DNA of 64,000 nt, from contig NZ_JABVAX010000011.1 in the NCBI RefSeq assembly GCF_013404595.1, positions 23,934-87,933 on the forward strand, written 5' to 3'. Source of the DNA: Jannaschia marina (GTDB taxonomy: Bacteria > Pseudomonadota > Alphaproteobacteria > Rhodobacterales > Rhodobacteraceae). The notes under the pieces are model-generated. The model saw nothing but the letters and a program-made list of their open reading frames with translations. It did no database searches and was not told the origin of the DNA. How positions within the stretch are numbered: the stretch's first letter is position 1; each line of letters opens with the position of its first letter. Positions 1-10,548 of the stretch are shown here, one piece after another. A program made the translations under genes and the position numbers.

Positions 1-207
1 CGCGGCGGGCAGAACGGCTATGCGCTCGACGCGATCCTGACGCCCCTCAAGGCCACCGCCCGTCGGTGCGGCCTGCCGTGGCACCGGCCCTACCTCGTCT
101 ACGGTGCCAACCGGATGGACGAGGCCGCGCTCGCGACGGCGGCGACGGGCTACGCCGGGGCGCTCCGGGCCTTCGCCGCGCGGACGGCGCGGACCGCGGC
201 GGTCTGA
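1..207 (+). CDS. NAD(P)H oxidoreductase, flavodoxin-like fold (3' end only)
   Basis: Frame 1 is open from the window edge to a TGA at 205-207, giving 68 C-terminal residues. The peptide contains PLKATARRCGLPW, then YLVYGANRMDEAAL and an alanine-rich final helix. This pattern resembles the C-terminus of the KefF/KefG/YwrO/MdaB family of FMN- or FAD-dependent quinone reductases, where a 'PL..TA...GM.W' helix is followed by a 'hG..r.....l' segment. Such enzymes reduce quinones in the cytosol. The N-terminal nucleotide-binding half lies outside the window, so the assignment rests on the tail alone. It runs convergently towards the glycerol operon terminator and is not part of that operon. Confidence 0.5.
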   Translation, partial: RGGQNGYALDAILTPLKATARRCGLPWHRPYLVYGANRMDEAALATAATGYAGALRAFAARTARTAAV

Positions 208-596
208 TTTCGTATGACTTCCGCGGAGAGGGAAGCACCATTGCCGCATGCATCACGCGCCATCTGGCGGCCACCGCGCCCGACGCTATGCCGATGCCGC
301 TTGTGGGCGACGCCCGGTGCTACCCAACCGCATCCTCTTCGGGTTCGGCAAGCGCATCGGGCGGGCCCTCCGAAATGTTGCCGTACCGGAACTTCGTAGC
401 CCGGGCGGAGGCCGAAGCGACTGTCGGTCCTGTCATGGATGTTCGTCGCCGACCGATCGAACGGACCTTCGACCGGTTCGCAACACAATTCGTCCGGCAT
501 ATCCGTCGGGAAGGGAAAGGACAGTGGACCGGACCTCGCAGACGGGTCGGACACGGTACGCGTCGTGCATCCTGCTGTCGGAGGGCTTGCCGAGGG
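208..596. other. Intergenic region without a recognisable gene
   Basis: The stretch between the oxidoreductase stop and the glp terminator has several short open frames, none with a convincing ribosome-binding site or family motif. A plus-frame peptide around 215-330 (EGSTIAACITRHLAA) faintly recalls tricarboxylate-transporter binding proteins, but it is too short and broken to call. No RNA gene was recognised. Confidence 0.5.
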
Positions 597-630
597 GAAA
601 ATGACCGGGGCCGGTCAGGCGGCCCCGGTC
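597..630 (-). terminator. Rho-independent terminator of the glp operon
   Basis: A perfect 10-bp inverted repeat (603-612 GACCGGGGCC and 621-630 GGCCCCGGTC) encloses an 8-nt loop. Read on the minus strand it is followed by ATTTTCC. It lies 7 bp past the stop of the binding-protein gene, where the end of the glycerol operon is expected. Confidence 0.75.
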
Positions 631-637
631 GCGGGCA

Positions 638-2356
<1,719 letters not shown>

Positions 2357-2386
2357 GTTTTCCTCCCTTTTCGAACAGGTTGCGTG

Positions 2387-2662
2387 TCACACCCAGCGGA
2401 AGACCGCCGCGGCATAGAGGGCGCAGAGCACGAGCGCCTGCCATTGCGGCAGATCGGTCAGCCCGAGCCATGCGAGATTGATGAAGGCGGACCCGAGGAG
2501 CGTGATGAAGAGCCGGTCGCCCCTGGTGGTCTCGATCCGGAGGACGCCGCGCCGGGGCGCCTCCGGGTACTTGATCGCCAGCACTGTGAAGGTGAGCAGG
2601 ATCGCCGCGATGATCGCGAAGAAGGCCGCCGTGGGCCAGGTCCAGGCCATCCAGTCAAGCAT
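2387..2662 (-). CDS. glpU: Small membrane protein GlpU (DUF2160)
   Basis: The product is a 91-residue integral membrane protein with two predicted helices at about 10-30 and 55-88. The segment GDRLFITLLGSAFI and the aromatic ending AAAVFRWV fit DUF2160. This small protein accompanies glycerol ABC transporters between the permeases and the binding protein; its exact role is unknown. The start has a clear AAGGAG seven bases upstream. It lies 30 bp before glpV on the same strand but 553 bp after glpQ, because repeats and a GIY-YIG gene occupy that gap. It is the most specific marker that this transporter handles glycerol. Confidence 0.85.
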   Translation of the reverse strand: MLDWMAWTWPTAAFFAIIAAILLTFTVLAIKYPEAPRRGVLRIETTRGDRLFITLLGSAFINLAWLGLTDLPQWQALVLCALYAAAVFRWV

Positions 2663-2756
2663 TGCGCGTCTCCTTCTCGGAGACGCGCAATGCGCAGCCC
2701 CCGGGCCTGACCCGGGGGCCTCCGATCAATGTCGTGTTGTCATTCCCGGTCGCGCC

Positions 2757-2844
2757 GTCATCGGCGGGCTTGACCCGGCGATCCATCGCTCGACTGGGCA
2801 GTGCGCGCGGATGCATGGATTGCCGGGTCGAGCCCGGCAATGAC
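2757..2844. repeat. REP-like palindromic repeat pair (left of the GIY-YIG gene)
   Basis: Two arms face each other: GTCATCGGCGGGCTTGACCC from 2757 and an arm ending GGGTCGAGCCCGGCAATGAC at 2844. Each arm is itself a small palindrome around GGGTC-N-AGCCCG. The element belongs to a dispersed family common in Rhodobacterales and Rhizobiales, recognised by the antisense peptide 'GLDPAIH'. It lies immediately downstream of the GIY-YIG gene. Confidence 0.7.
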
Positions 2845-2851
2845 GCCTCAG

Positions 2852-3136
2852 CTAACGGCAGATGCCGGGCCAGAGGTCGTGCCAGTCGGGGTTGTGGTCC
2901 TCGATCAGGGCGATCTTCCAGGCACGTTTCCATTTCTTGAGGGTCTTCTCGCGCTGGATGGCGAGGCGCGGTTCGGACTGTTCTTCGAACAAGACGAGCT
3001 TCGTGACGCCGTAGCGCGCCGTGAAGCTGTCGGGTTGCGTCTTCACGCGATGCTCCCGGACGCGGCGGACCAGATCGCCGGTCGCGCCGACATAGAGCGT
3101 GCCGTTCTTCTGGCTGGCGAGGATGTATGTCCACAT
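2852..3136 (-). CDS. GIY-YIG domain nuclease (UPF0213/YhbQ-like)
   Basis: This 94-residue protein is a single-domain GIY-YIG endonuclease. The start MWTYILASQKNGTLYVGATG carries the paired tyrosine motifs (YIL and YVG). It is followed by LVRRVREHR with the catalytic-type arginine, then TARYGVTKLVLFEE and AIQREKTLKKWKR with the catalytic-type glutamate. The family is small, its cellular role is poorly defined and it is related to the UvrC N-terminal domain. The ATG at 3136 was chosen because homology begins exactly there; the upstream extension is only antisense repeat sequence. It lies inside the glycerol operon between glpQ and glpU and is flanked on both sides by REP-like palindromes, which suggests it arrived with them. 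Confidence 0.8.
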   Translation of the reverse strand: MWTYILASQKNGTLYVGATGDLVRRVREHRVKTQPDSFTARYGVTKLVLFEEQSEPRLAIQREKTLKKWKRAWKIALIEDHNPDWHDLWPGICR

Positions 3137-3150
3137 GCGCGGTGCGGGTC

Positions 3151-3184
3151 CCGAGGTGGATGGCGGGGTCGAGCCCGGCCATGA
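3151..3184. repeat. REP-like palindromic repeat (right of the GIY-YIG gene)
   Basis: A copy of the same repeat family as 2757-2844. Its core GGGGTCGAGCCCGGCCATGA reads antisense as the MAGLDPAIHL peptide. It lies between the glpQ stop and the GIY-YIG start, so repeats bracket the nuclease gene. Confidence 0.65.
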
Positions 3185-3214
3185 CGCGCAGGGAGAGGTT
3201 ACCAAACCGTTCCA

Positions 3215-4095
3215 TCACACCCGCCCCAGGGCGAAGCCCTTCGCGATGTAGTTGCGCACGAACCAGATCACCAAGGCGCCCGGCACGATGGTCAGCACGC
3301 CCGCCGCCGCCAGCACGCCCCAATCGACGCCCGAGGCCCCGACGGTGCGTGTCATGGTGGCTGCGATCGGCTTCGCGTCGACGCTCGTGAGCGTGCGCGA
3401 CAGCAGCAGTTCCACCCAAGAGAACATGAAGGCGAAGAAGGCGGCCACGCCGATCCCGCTCGCGATCAGCGGCATGAAGATCTTCACGAAGAACTTCGGG
3501 AAGGAATAGCCGTCGATATAGGCCGTTTCGTCGATCTCCTTCGGGACGCCGCGCATGAAACCCTCGAGGATCCAGACCGCCAGCGGCACGTTGAAGAGGC
3601 AATGCGCCAGCGCCACCGCGATATGCGTGTCGAAGAGGTTCACGCTCGAATAGAGCTGGAAGAACGGCAGCGCGAAGACGGCGGGAGGGGCCATCCGGTT
3701 CGTCAGGAGCCAGAAGAACAGGTGCTTGTCGCCCATGAAGTGATAGCGCGAGAAGGCATAGGCCGCCGGGAGCGCCACGGTCAGCGTGATGACGACGTTC
3801 ATCGTCACGTAGAGGAGCGAGTTGATGTAGCCCTGATACCACGACGGATCGGTCAGGATCGTCGCGTAGTTCTCCAGCGTCAGGTTGCGCGGCCAGAGCG
3901 TGAAGCTGCCGAGGATCTCGGCGTTCGTCTTCAGGCTCATGTTCAGAAGCCAGTAGAGCGGCAGCATCAGGAACAGCAGGTAGAGCGCCATGACGACGGC
4001 CGAGCCCTTGACGGGCAGGCGACGGCGCCGCGCGACCGGCGCCTCGGTGACGCGACCCGGGATCGTGGCCGCGCCGGGGGCCTGGGCGGTATCGG

Positions 4096-4099
<4 letters not shown>
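3215..4099 (-). CDS. glpQ: Glycerol ABC transporter permease GlpQ
   Basis: This 294-residue inner-membrane permease belongs to the MalG-like half of CUT1 transporters. It has about six transmembrane helices (first near 33-52, last near 265-285). A canonical EAA loop, EIDETAYIDGYSFPKFF, contacts the ATPase. The N-terminal 30 residues are cytosolic and arginine-rich. Its ATG overlaps the glpP stop by four bases (ATGA), indicating translational coupling. It should pair with GlpP as the translocation channel. The glycerol assignment rests on operon order. Confidence 0.85.
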
Positions 4100-4965
<866 letters not shown>

Positions 4966-5018
4966 GCGGCGGCTCCGTACTTCATGGGTTTGAGAGCGTC
5001 ATCCTCGGCCGCGATCGG

Positions 5019-5103
5019 GTCATCCTCGGGCTTGACCCGAGGATCTCTCATCTCCCGATGCGCAACAGCGGCCGAAGATCCCCGGGTCAAGCCCGAGGAT
5101 GAC
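5019..5103. repeat. REP-like palindromic repeat between glpT and glpP
   Basis: The arms start GTCATCCTCGGGCTTGACCC (from 5019) and end GGTCAAGCCCGAGGATGAC (at 5103), separated by about 30 bp, so the RNA can form a long stem. Partial extra copies lie at about 4998-5008 and 5119-5135. It is a sister variant of the repeats around the GIY-YIG gene. Confidence 0.75.
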
Positions 5104-5152
5104 GGCACGGGGCGCTGCGGGCCCGAGGATGACAGTGTATCCGCACCCCCCC

Positions 5153-6229
5153 TCATGCCGCGTCCTCCGGCACCACGCGCCAGTCGTCGGCGTAGACGTT
5201 CACGCCCTCGGGCGCGAAGGCGACAAGGGTCTCGCCCGCCGGCACGGGCGCCCCCTCGCCCAGGATCGCGTTGACCTCCCGGCCCGCGACCGCGGCGCGC
5301 ACGATGCGGTGGCGGCCGACGTCCTCGACCCGCGTCACCGTCGCGGGCAGCCCGGCGTCGCCGAGGCGCACGAACTCCGGCCGCACGCCCAGCTCCACCT
5401 TGCCCGCGGGCGCACCGAAGCTGCGGCCGAGCGCGATCTCCGTGCCGTTGATCACCGCGCGGTCCCCCCGCACCTCCGCCGGCAGCAGGTTCATCCCCGG
5501 CGAACCGATGAAGTAGCCGACGAAGGTATGCTCCGGCCGCTCGAAGAGCTCCTGCGGGGTGCCGATCTGCACGACACGGCCGTCGTGCATGACGACCACC
5601 CGGTCCGCGAAGGTCAGCGCCTCGGTCTGGTCGTGAGTGACATAGATCATCGTGTGCCCGAACTCGTGGTGCAGCGACTTCAGCTGCGTCCGAAGCTCCC
5701 ACTTCATGTGCGGGTCGATCACCGTCAGCGGCTCGTCGAAGAGGAGCGCGTTCACGTCCTCGCGCACCATGCCGCGGCCGAGCGAGATCTTCTGCTTGGC
5801 ATCCGCCGTCAGCCCCCGCGCCTTGCGGTCGAGCACGTCCTCCATGCCGATCATCGCACCGATCTGCTGCACCCGGCGGGTGATGTATTCGGCATCGGCC
5901 CCCCGGTTGCGCAGCGGGAAGGCGAGGTTCTGGCGCACCGTCATCGTGTCGTAGACGACCGGAAACTGGAACACCTGCGCGATGTTGCGCTGCGCCGTGG
6001 GCGCATGGGTCACGTCCTCCCCGTCGAAGAGGATGCGGCCCTGGCTCGGCTCCAGGAGGCCCGAGATGATGTTGAGGAGCGTGGACTTGCCGCAGCCCGA
6101 CGCCCCGAGCAGGGCATAGGCCTCGCCGTCGGCCCAATCGTGGTCGAGCTGCTTGAGCGCGTAGTCCTCCGGCCCTTTCGGTGCCGGGGCGTAGGAATGG
6201 GCCAGGTTGTCGAGGGTGATCTTGGCCAT
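5153..6229 (-). CDS. glpT: Glycerol ABC transporter ATP-binding protein GlpT
   Basis: This 358-residue ATPase powers import. Visible motifs are Walker A GASGCGKST near residue 43, a Q-loop near QVFQFPVVYD, a signature-like region QKISLGRGMVRED, Walker B ALLFDEPLTVID and the H-loop in YVTHDQTEA. A TOBE/OB-like regulatory domain follows (GVRPEFVRLGD). The ABC signature differs from the consensus LSGGQ: TADAKQKISLGRG stands in its place, a deviation known from the second ATPase of such two-ATPase transporters. It abuts glpS directly (stop and start adjacent) and likely forms a heterodimer with it. Confidence 0.85.
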   Translation of the reverse strand: MAKITLDNLAHSYAPAPKGPEDYALKQLDHDWADGEAYALLGASGCGKSTLLNIISGLLEPSQGRILFDGEDVTHAPTAQRNIAQVFQFPVVYDTMTVRQNLAFPLRNRGADAEYITRRVQQIGAMIGMEDVLDRKARGLTADAKQKISLGRGMVREDVNALLFDEPLTVIDPHMKWELRTQLKSLHHEFGHTMIYVTHDQTEALTFADRVVVMHDGRVVQIGTPQELFERPEHTFVGYFIGSPGMNLLPAEVRGDRAVINGTEIALGRSFGAPAGKVELGVRPEFVRLGDAGLPATVTRVEDVGRHRIVRAAVAGREVNAILGEGAPVPAGETLVAFAPEGVNVYADDWRVVPEDAA

Positions 6230-7309
6230 TCAGGCGGCCTCCGCATAGGGCGCGGGCGCGACGAGCGTGCCCCCCGCGTCGAAGAGGTAGACATGCGCCG
6301 GGTCGAGATAGACCGTCGTGCGCGCCCCCGGTGTCAGCTCCCGCACGCCATGGATCAGGCCGACCCAGCGGTGACCGGCATGGTCGAGGTGCACGAAGGT
6401 CTCCGACCCGGTGATCTCGGTCACGGCGAGGTCGCATTCGAAGGCGAGCGCGGTCTCGGTGTGACGGCTGAGGTCGAGGTGATTGGGCCGGAACCCGGCA
6501 CGATAGGCCCCGTCCGCGGCCCCCGCCGGCGCCGCCGCGCCCTGCCCGTCGCCGTAGTCGACGCGGCCGCCCGCGACCGTCACGTCGAGGAAGTTCATCG
6601 GCGGGTCGCTGAAGACCCGCGCCGTCGTGGCGTCCACCGGCTTGCGATAGACCGAGGGCGTCGGCCCGAATTGCGTCACGCGGCCTTCCCAGAGCGTGGC
6701 GACGTTGCCGCCGAGCAGAAGCGCCTCCTCCGGCTCGGTGGTGGCGTAGACGAAGATCGAGCCCGCCTCGCGGAAGATGTTGGGGATCTCGGCGCGCAAT
6801 TCCTCGCGCAGCTTGTAGTCGAGGTTCGCCAGCGGCTCGTCGAGGAGGACGAGCCCCGCATCCTTCACCAGCGCCCGGGCCAGCGCGCAGCGCTGCTGCT
6901 GCCCGCCCGACAGCTCCAGCGGCTTGCGGTCGAGGAACGGCGTGAGCCGCATCAGCGCGGCGGCGCGGTCGACGGCCGTGGCGATCTCGTCCTTCGACTT
7001 GCCCAGAAGGCGCAGCGGCGAGGCGATGTTCTCGAAGACGGTCATCGAGGGATAGTTGATGAACTGCTGGTAGACCATGGCGACGCCCCGGTCCTGCACC
7101 CGCATTCCCGTCACGTCGTCGCCCTGCCAGAGGATGCGCCCCGTCGTGGGCACATCGAGCCCGGCCATGAGCCGCATGAGGGAGGTCTTGCCGGCGAGCG
7201 TCGGCCCGAGGAGGACGTTCATCGTCCCCGCCTCCAGCGCGAGATCGGTCGGGTGGATGTGCGTCTGCCCGTCGACCGCGAGCGACACGTTCTCCAATGT
7301 GAGCGTCAT
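6230..7309 (-). CDS. glpS: Glycerol ABC transporter ATP-binding protein GlpS
   Basis: This 359-residue ATPase is the first gene of the glycerol operon. It has Walker A GPTLAGKTS, an unusual version where GxSGxGKS is expected, then a Q-loop MVYQQFINYPS, a complete signature LSGGQQQR and Walker B LVLLDEPLANLD. In the H-loop position YATTEPEEAL lacks the usual histidine. GlpS and GlpT are therefore complementary: one has a good signature, the other a good Walker A and H-loop. The start MTLTLENVSL is preferred over a longer upstream frame because homology begins there and GGGGAGGGG lies just upstream. Confidence 0.85.
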   Translation of the reverse strand: MTLTLENVSLAVDGQTHIHPTDLALEAGTMNVLLGPTLAGKTSLMRLMAGLDVPTTGRILWQGDDVTGMRVQDRGVAMVYQQFINYPSMTVFENIASPLRLLGKSKDEIATAVDRAAALMRLTPFLDRKPLELSGGQQQRCALARALVKDAGLVLLDEPLANLDYKLREELRAEIPNIFREAGSIFVYATTEPEEALLLGGNVATLWEGRVTQFGPTPSVYRKPVDATTARVFSDPPMNFLDVTVAGGRVDYGDGQGAAAPAGAADGAYRAGFRPNHLDLSRHTETALAFECDLAVTEITGSETFVHLDHAGHRWVGLIHGVRELTPGARTTVYLDPAHVYLFDAGGTLVAPAPYAEAA

Positions 7310-7624
7310 CTCCCCTCCCCCGTTCCTGCGCGGCGGCCGGCTTCCGCCCCGCCGATGGGGGCGAGGTGCCCGCGGTCGGCCGGTCGCCGCCCCGAGGGTG
7401 CACCGAACGCCGCCGGGCGTCCACTGCTTGCGGCACGCGGATCGAGCCTTGTCTTCACGTCTTGTCTCCCTGCGGCCCTCCCGGCCACGCGCCAATCAAT
7501 GGCAGAAACGATCACGAATGGAAGATAAAAATGTTCGTTTGCGCGCAGTTTTCCGCAAGACATTGATTTCATTGGCTCGCCTTGGGCATCTGGCCCCCGC
7601 GGGCGCGGACGGGTAAGCAAGATC
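7310..7624. promoter_or_regulatory. Divergent control region between glpS and glpR
   Basis: This 315-bp gap separates two divergent genes and must hold both promoters. The part from about 7515 to 7575 is AT-richer than its surroundings. It contains TTGCG (7539-7543) and CGCAA (7554-7558) as an inverted pair, and an outer AATGT/ACATT pair. This is a candidate operator for the DeoR-type regulator; the positions are inference. The half next to glpS is GC-rich leader without a gene. Confidence 0.4.
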
Positions 7625-8392
7625 ATGGTCCAGACGCTTCGAAAACCGGAGATCATCCAGATCGCCCGCCGCGAGGGCAAGGTCACCGTGGAGGGGCTGG
7701 TGGCGCATTTCAACGTCACGCCCCAGACCATTCGCCGCGACCTCGCGGAACTGGCCGACTCGGGACAGCTGGAGCGCGTGCACGGCGGTGCGATCCTGCC
7801 CTCCTCGACGGTCAACATCGCCTACAACGAGCGGCGGCAGCTCAACCAGACCTCCAAGACCGACATCGCCCGGCGCGTCGCCCCGCTCATCCCCGACGAT
7901 TGCTCGGTCTTCCTCAACATCGGCACCACGACCGAGGCCGTCGCCAACGAGCTCGTGCATCACTCGGGGCTGATGCTGGTGACGAACAACCTCAACATCG
8001 CGGGCATCTTCTCCAACCACCCGAGCAACGAGCTCGTCCTCACCGGCGGCACGCTGCGCAAGTCCGACGGGGGCCTCGTGGGCGGATTCGCGACCGAGAC
8101 GGTCGAGCGCTTCCGCTTCGATTTCGCCGTCATCGGCTGCTCGGCGCTGCACCCCGGCGGCGACATCCTCGACTTCGACATCCGCGAGGTCGGCGTGAGC
8201 CGCGCCATCATCGAGCGCAGCGATTGCGTCATCCTCGCCACCGACCTGTCGAAGCTCGGGCGCAAGGCGCCGATCAAGATTGCCTCGCTGGCCGAGGTCG
8301 ACATGCTCGCGACCGACGTGGCCCCGCCGGAGGACTACGCCGCCCTCTGCCGCGAGCACGGCACCGAGATCCTGGTCGCGGGCGAGACCTGA
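7625..8392 (+). CDS. glpR: DeoR-family transcriptional regulator, GlpR-type
   Basis: This 255-residue regulator has the DeoR winged helix at about residues 5-57 (GKVTVEGLVAHFNVTPQTIR, then RDLAELADSGQLERVHGG). A DeoRC sugar-phosphate sensor domain follows, with the NIGTTTEA and TGGTLR motifs. It is divergent from glpS, the standard position of a local repressor. In the family the inducer would be glycerol-3-phosphate, which is inferred here. The ribosome-binding site before the ATG is weak. It faces the LysR gene with only 9 bp between stops. Confidence 0.8.
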   Translation: MVQTLRKPEIIQIARREGKVTVEGLVAHFNVTPQTIRRDLAELADSGQLERVHGGAILPSSTVNIAYNERRQLNQTSKTDIARRVAPLIPDDCSVFLNIGTTTEAVANELVHHSGLMLVTNNLNIAGIFSNHPSNELVLTGGTLRKSDGGLVGGFATETVERFRFDFAVIGCSALHPGGDILDFDIREVGVSRAIIERSDCVILATDLSKLGRKAPIKIASLAEVDMLATDVAPPEDYAALCREHGTEILVAGET

Positions 8393-8401
8393 GCATTCCG
8401 T

Positions 8402-9331
8402 TCAATCCTCATCGCGCCGGCCAAGATAGGTCTCGAAAGCGTCCTTGAGCGCGCCGCGGAACGACACGGCCAGCTGCGACAGCGGGGTGTTCCGATGCAC
8501 GATCAGCGCGACGTCGAAAGCGATCGGCGGCTTCAGCGGGCGGAAGTTCAGACCGCCATCTCCGCCATTCAGCTCCCGCCAGGAATGGCGCGCGACCGGA
8601 TCGACGACGGCAAAGGCAAGCCCCTGCTGGGCGAATCGCAGGAGCGGCAGGAACATCTGCGCCTCGAAGCGGGTATTGAGCCGCGCACCGGCGTCGGACA
8701 TCAGCTGCATGAGATGGCGTGTGGTATCATGCTCCCCGATCAGATGCGCGACGGGCCGTTCGGCCAACTGCTCGGGCCCGATCGACGTGCAGGCCGCCTC
8801 GGGTGCCGAGGCGGGCAATGCGCAGAGACATTCCAGCCGCATCAACTCGGCCGCGACCGGCAGTTGTCCCGCTGCGGCAATGGCCGAGGCATCGCAGAGG
8901 CCGATGTCGGCCTGCCCCGCCGCCACCTCGCGCACGACCGTCTCGGACTGGCGCGAGATCAGTCGCATCCGTGCGTCGGGCCGGTCGGCCCCGAACCGCG
9001 CCAGGAGGCCCGGCACCATCCAGACCGCCGGCCCGGGCATCGAGGCGACGGTAAGCGTACCCACCTCGCGCTCGCGCATCCGCTTCATGTCGCGGTCGAG
9101 CCGGTCGAGCCGCGCCAGGATCTCGCGCAGTTCGCCGTCGAGGTGCCGCGCCTCGGGCACGGGAACGAGCCGGCGCCCCGTGCGCTCGAAAAGCGGCATC
9201 CCGTAGGACGCCTCGAGCTTGGCGATGGCCGCCGAGACCGAAGGCTGCGTGCGCCCGAGCGTGCGGGCGGCGCGACTGATGGAACCGGTGGCCATGACCT
9301 CCCGGAAGGCGCGGAGCTGGATCAGGTTCAC
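8402..9331 (-). CDS. LysR-family transcriptional regulator
   Basis: This 309-residue regulator has an N-terminal winged helix-turn-helix (LIQLRAFREVMATGSISRAA, then RTLGRTQPSVSAAIAKLE) and a periplasmic-binding-like effector domain from about residue 90. It is divergent from the TAXI-TRAP operon, with 134 bp between starts. LysR regulators commonly control the adjacent divergent operon, so it probably responds to the transported compound or a product of the FAD oxidoreductase. The effector cannot be read from sequence. Confidence 0.85.
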   Translation of the reverse strand: MNLIQLRAFREVMATGSISRAARTLGRTQPSVSAAIAKLEASYGMPLFERTGRRLVPVPEARHLDGELREILARLDRLDRDMKRMREREVGTLTVASMPGPAVWMVPGLLARFGADRPDARMRLISRQSETVVREVAAGQADIGLCDASAIAAAGQLPVAAELMRLECLCALPASAPEAACTSIGPEQLAERPVAHLIGEHDTTRHLMQLMSDAGARLNTRFEAQMFLPLLRFAQQGLAFAVVDPVARHSWRELNGGDGGLNFRPLKPPIAFDVALIVHRNTPLSQLAVSFRGALKDAFETYLGRRDED

Positions 9332-9465
9332 GACGGCTCCTCATAAAAACTATCTATACTTTAAACAGAATTAGCGATTTGTATCTATGTAAATCTCCCC
9401 GCACTCTGGTCGGAACGGAGTCCCCCGAGGATCCGTGCGACGAAAAGATGAACAGGGAGCCGACA
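9332..9465. promoter_or_regulatory. Divergent promoter/operator region, lysR - TAXI-TRAP operon
   Basis: An AT-rich island (9340-9395) stands out from the GC-rich surroundings. It holds a TATACT -10-like box (9355-9360). The heptamer TATCTAT occurs twice in direct orientation, at 9351-9357 and 9382-9388, 31 bp apart (about three helical turns), each followed by a T/A-rich tail. This fits paired LysR-type binding sites. The transcription start is not known. Confidence 0.4.
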
Positions 9466-10473
9466 ATGTCCTTCATCCGTACCCTCGGCGCGACCGCCCT
9501 CGCGCTCACGCTTGCCGCCCCGGCCATGGCCCAGGCACCGACCTTCTTCCGCATCGGCACCGGCGGGGCCGGCGGCACCTACTTTCCGATCGGCGGCACC
9601 ATCGCCAACGCCATCTCCGCGCCCCCCGGCTCGCGCCCCTGCGAGGAGGGCGGCCAGTGCGGCGTGCCGGGCCTCGTGGCCATCGCCCAGTCGACGAACG
9701 CCTCGGTCGCCAACAACGCGGCGGTGCAGAACGGCTCGCTCGAGGCGGGCATGACCGCCGCCGACGCGCTGCGCGACATGTACCTCGGCGAGGGCAAGTA
9801 CGAGGGGAATCCCCACGACAAGCTGCGGATCGTCGCCAATCTCTTCCCCGAGGACCTGCACCTCGTCGTGCCTGCCGGATCCGACCTGGCGAGCCTCGGC
9901 GACCTCGCCGGCAGACGTGTCGGCATCGCGCAGGCAGGCTCGGGCACGCAGGTCGCGGTGCTTCAGATCCTCGGCACCCAGGGCGTCGACCGCGACAACA
10001 TGGAAGAGGCGGAGCTCAACAACTCCCAATCGGCGGAACGCCTCGCCGACGGTCAGCTCGACGCCTATTTCTACGCCGCCGGCTGGCCCGTCGCCGCGAT
10101 GGTGCAACTGGCCTCGACCAAGGGCATGGATCTCTACTCCATGAGCGACGAGGAAGTCGCCGCCGCCTCCGAGGCCGTCCCCGCCTATATCCAGTCGACC
10201 ATCCCGGGCGGCGTCTACGAAGGTGTCGACGAGGACACGAACACCGTCGCAGTGCCGGCCATGCTCGTCGTCTCCGCCGACCAGCCCGAGGAGCTCGTCT
10301 ACGAGATCACCAAGGCGCTGTGGAACGACAATTCGCGCAAGCTGCTCGACAACGGCCACGCCAAGGGCAAGCTCATCACCCCCGACACGGCGCTCGACGG
10401 CGTCGAGGGTCTCGGCGTGCCGCTGCACCCGGGGGCGGAGCGCTTCTACCGCGAGGCCGGCCTTCTCGAGTGA
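9466..10473 (+). CDS. TAXI-family TRAP transporter solute-binding protein
   Basis: This 335-residue periplasmic protein captures the substrate of a TRAP transporter. A signal peptide (MSFIRTLGATALALTLAAPA, cleavage near AMA-Q) is followed by the TAXI hallmark FRIGTGGAGGTYFPIGG. Later segments typical of the family are GDLAGRRVGIAQAGSGTQV and LDAYFYAAGWP. The start at 9466 is favoured by GGGAG seven bases upstream over in-frame ATGs further up. TAXI transporters carry glutamate, 2-oxoglutarate or similar anions where characterised; the substrate here is unknown. Confidence 0.85.
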   Translation: MSFIRTLGATALALTLAAPAMAQAPTFFRIGTGGAGGTYFPIGGTIANAISAPPGSRPCEEGGQCGVPGLVAIAQSTNASVANNAAVQNGSLEAGMTAADALRDMYLGEGKYEGNPHDKLRIVANLFPEDLHLVVPAGSDLASLGDLAGRRVGIAQAGSGTQVAVLQILGTQGVDRDNMEEAELNNSQSAERLADGQLDAYFYAAGWPVAAMVQLASTKGMDLYSMSDEEVAAASEAVPAYIQSTIPGGVYEGVDEDTNTVAVPAMLVVSADQPEELVYEITKALWNDNSRKLLDNGHAKGKLITPDTALDGVEGLGVPLHPGAERFYREAGLLE

Positions 10474-10481
10474 TCCGACAC

Positions 10482-10548
10482 GGGCCGCGGCACCCTCGAC
10501 GCCGCGGTCCGTCTCCCCGCCGCCCCCGGGCGTTCGCCCCGGGGGCGG
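10482..10548 (+). promoter_or_regulatory. Two stable hairpins between TRAP binding protein and permease
   Basis: Hairpin one pairs GGGCCGCGGC (10482-10491) with GCCGCGGTCC (10501-10510). Hairpin two pairs CCGCCCCCGGG (from 10520) with the CCCCGGGGGCGG arm ending at 10548, with a CG bulge and TT loop. No U-run follows, so these look like RNA-stabilising or attenuating structures rather than full terminators. Such an element could give more binding protein than permease, which TRAP systems need. Confidence 0.5.

Noticed and set aside
5099..7528. Long plus-strand open frame opposite glpS and glpT
   Set aside because: It mirrors two clear ABC ATPases in codon phase and has no family motif or ribosome-binding site.
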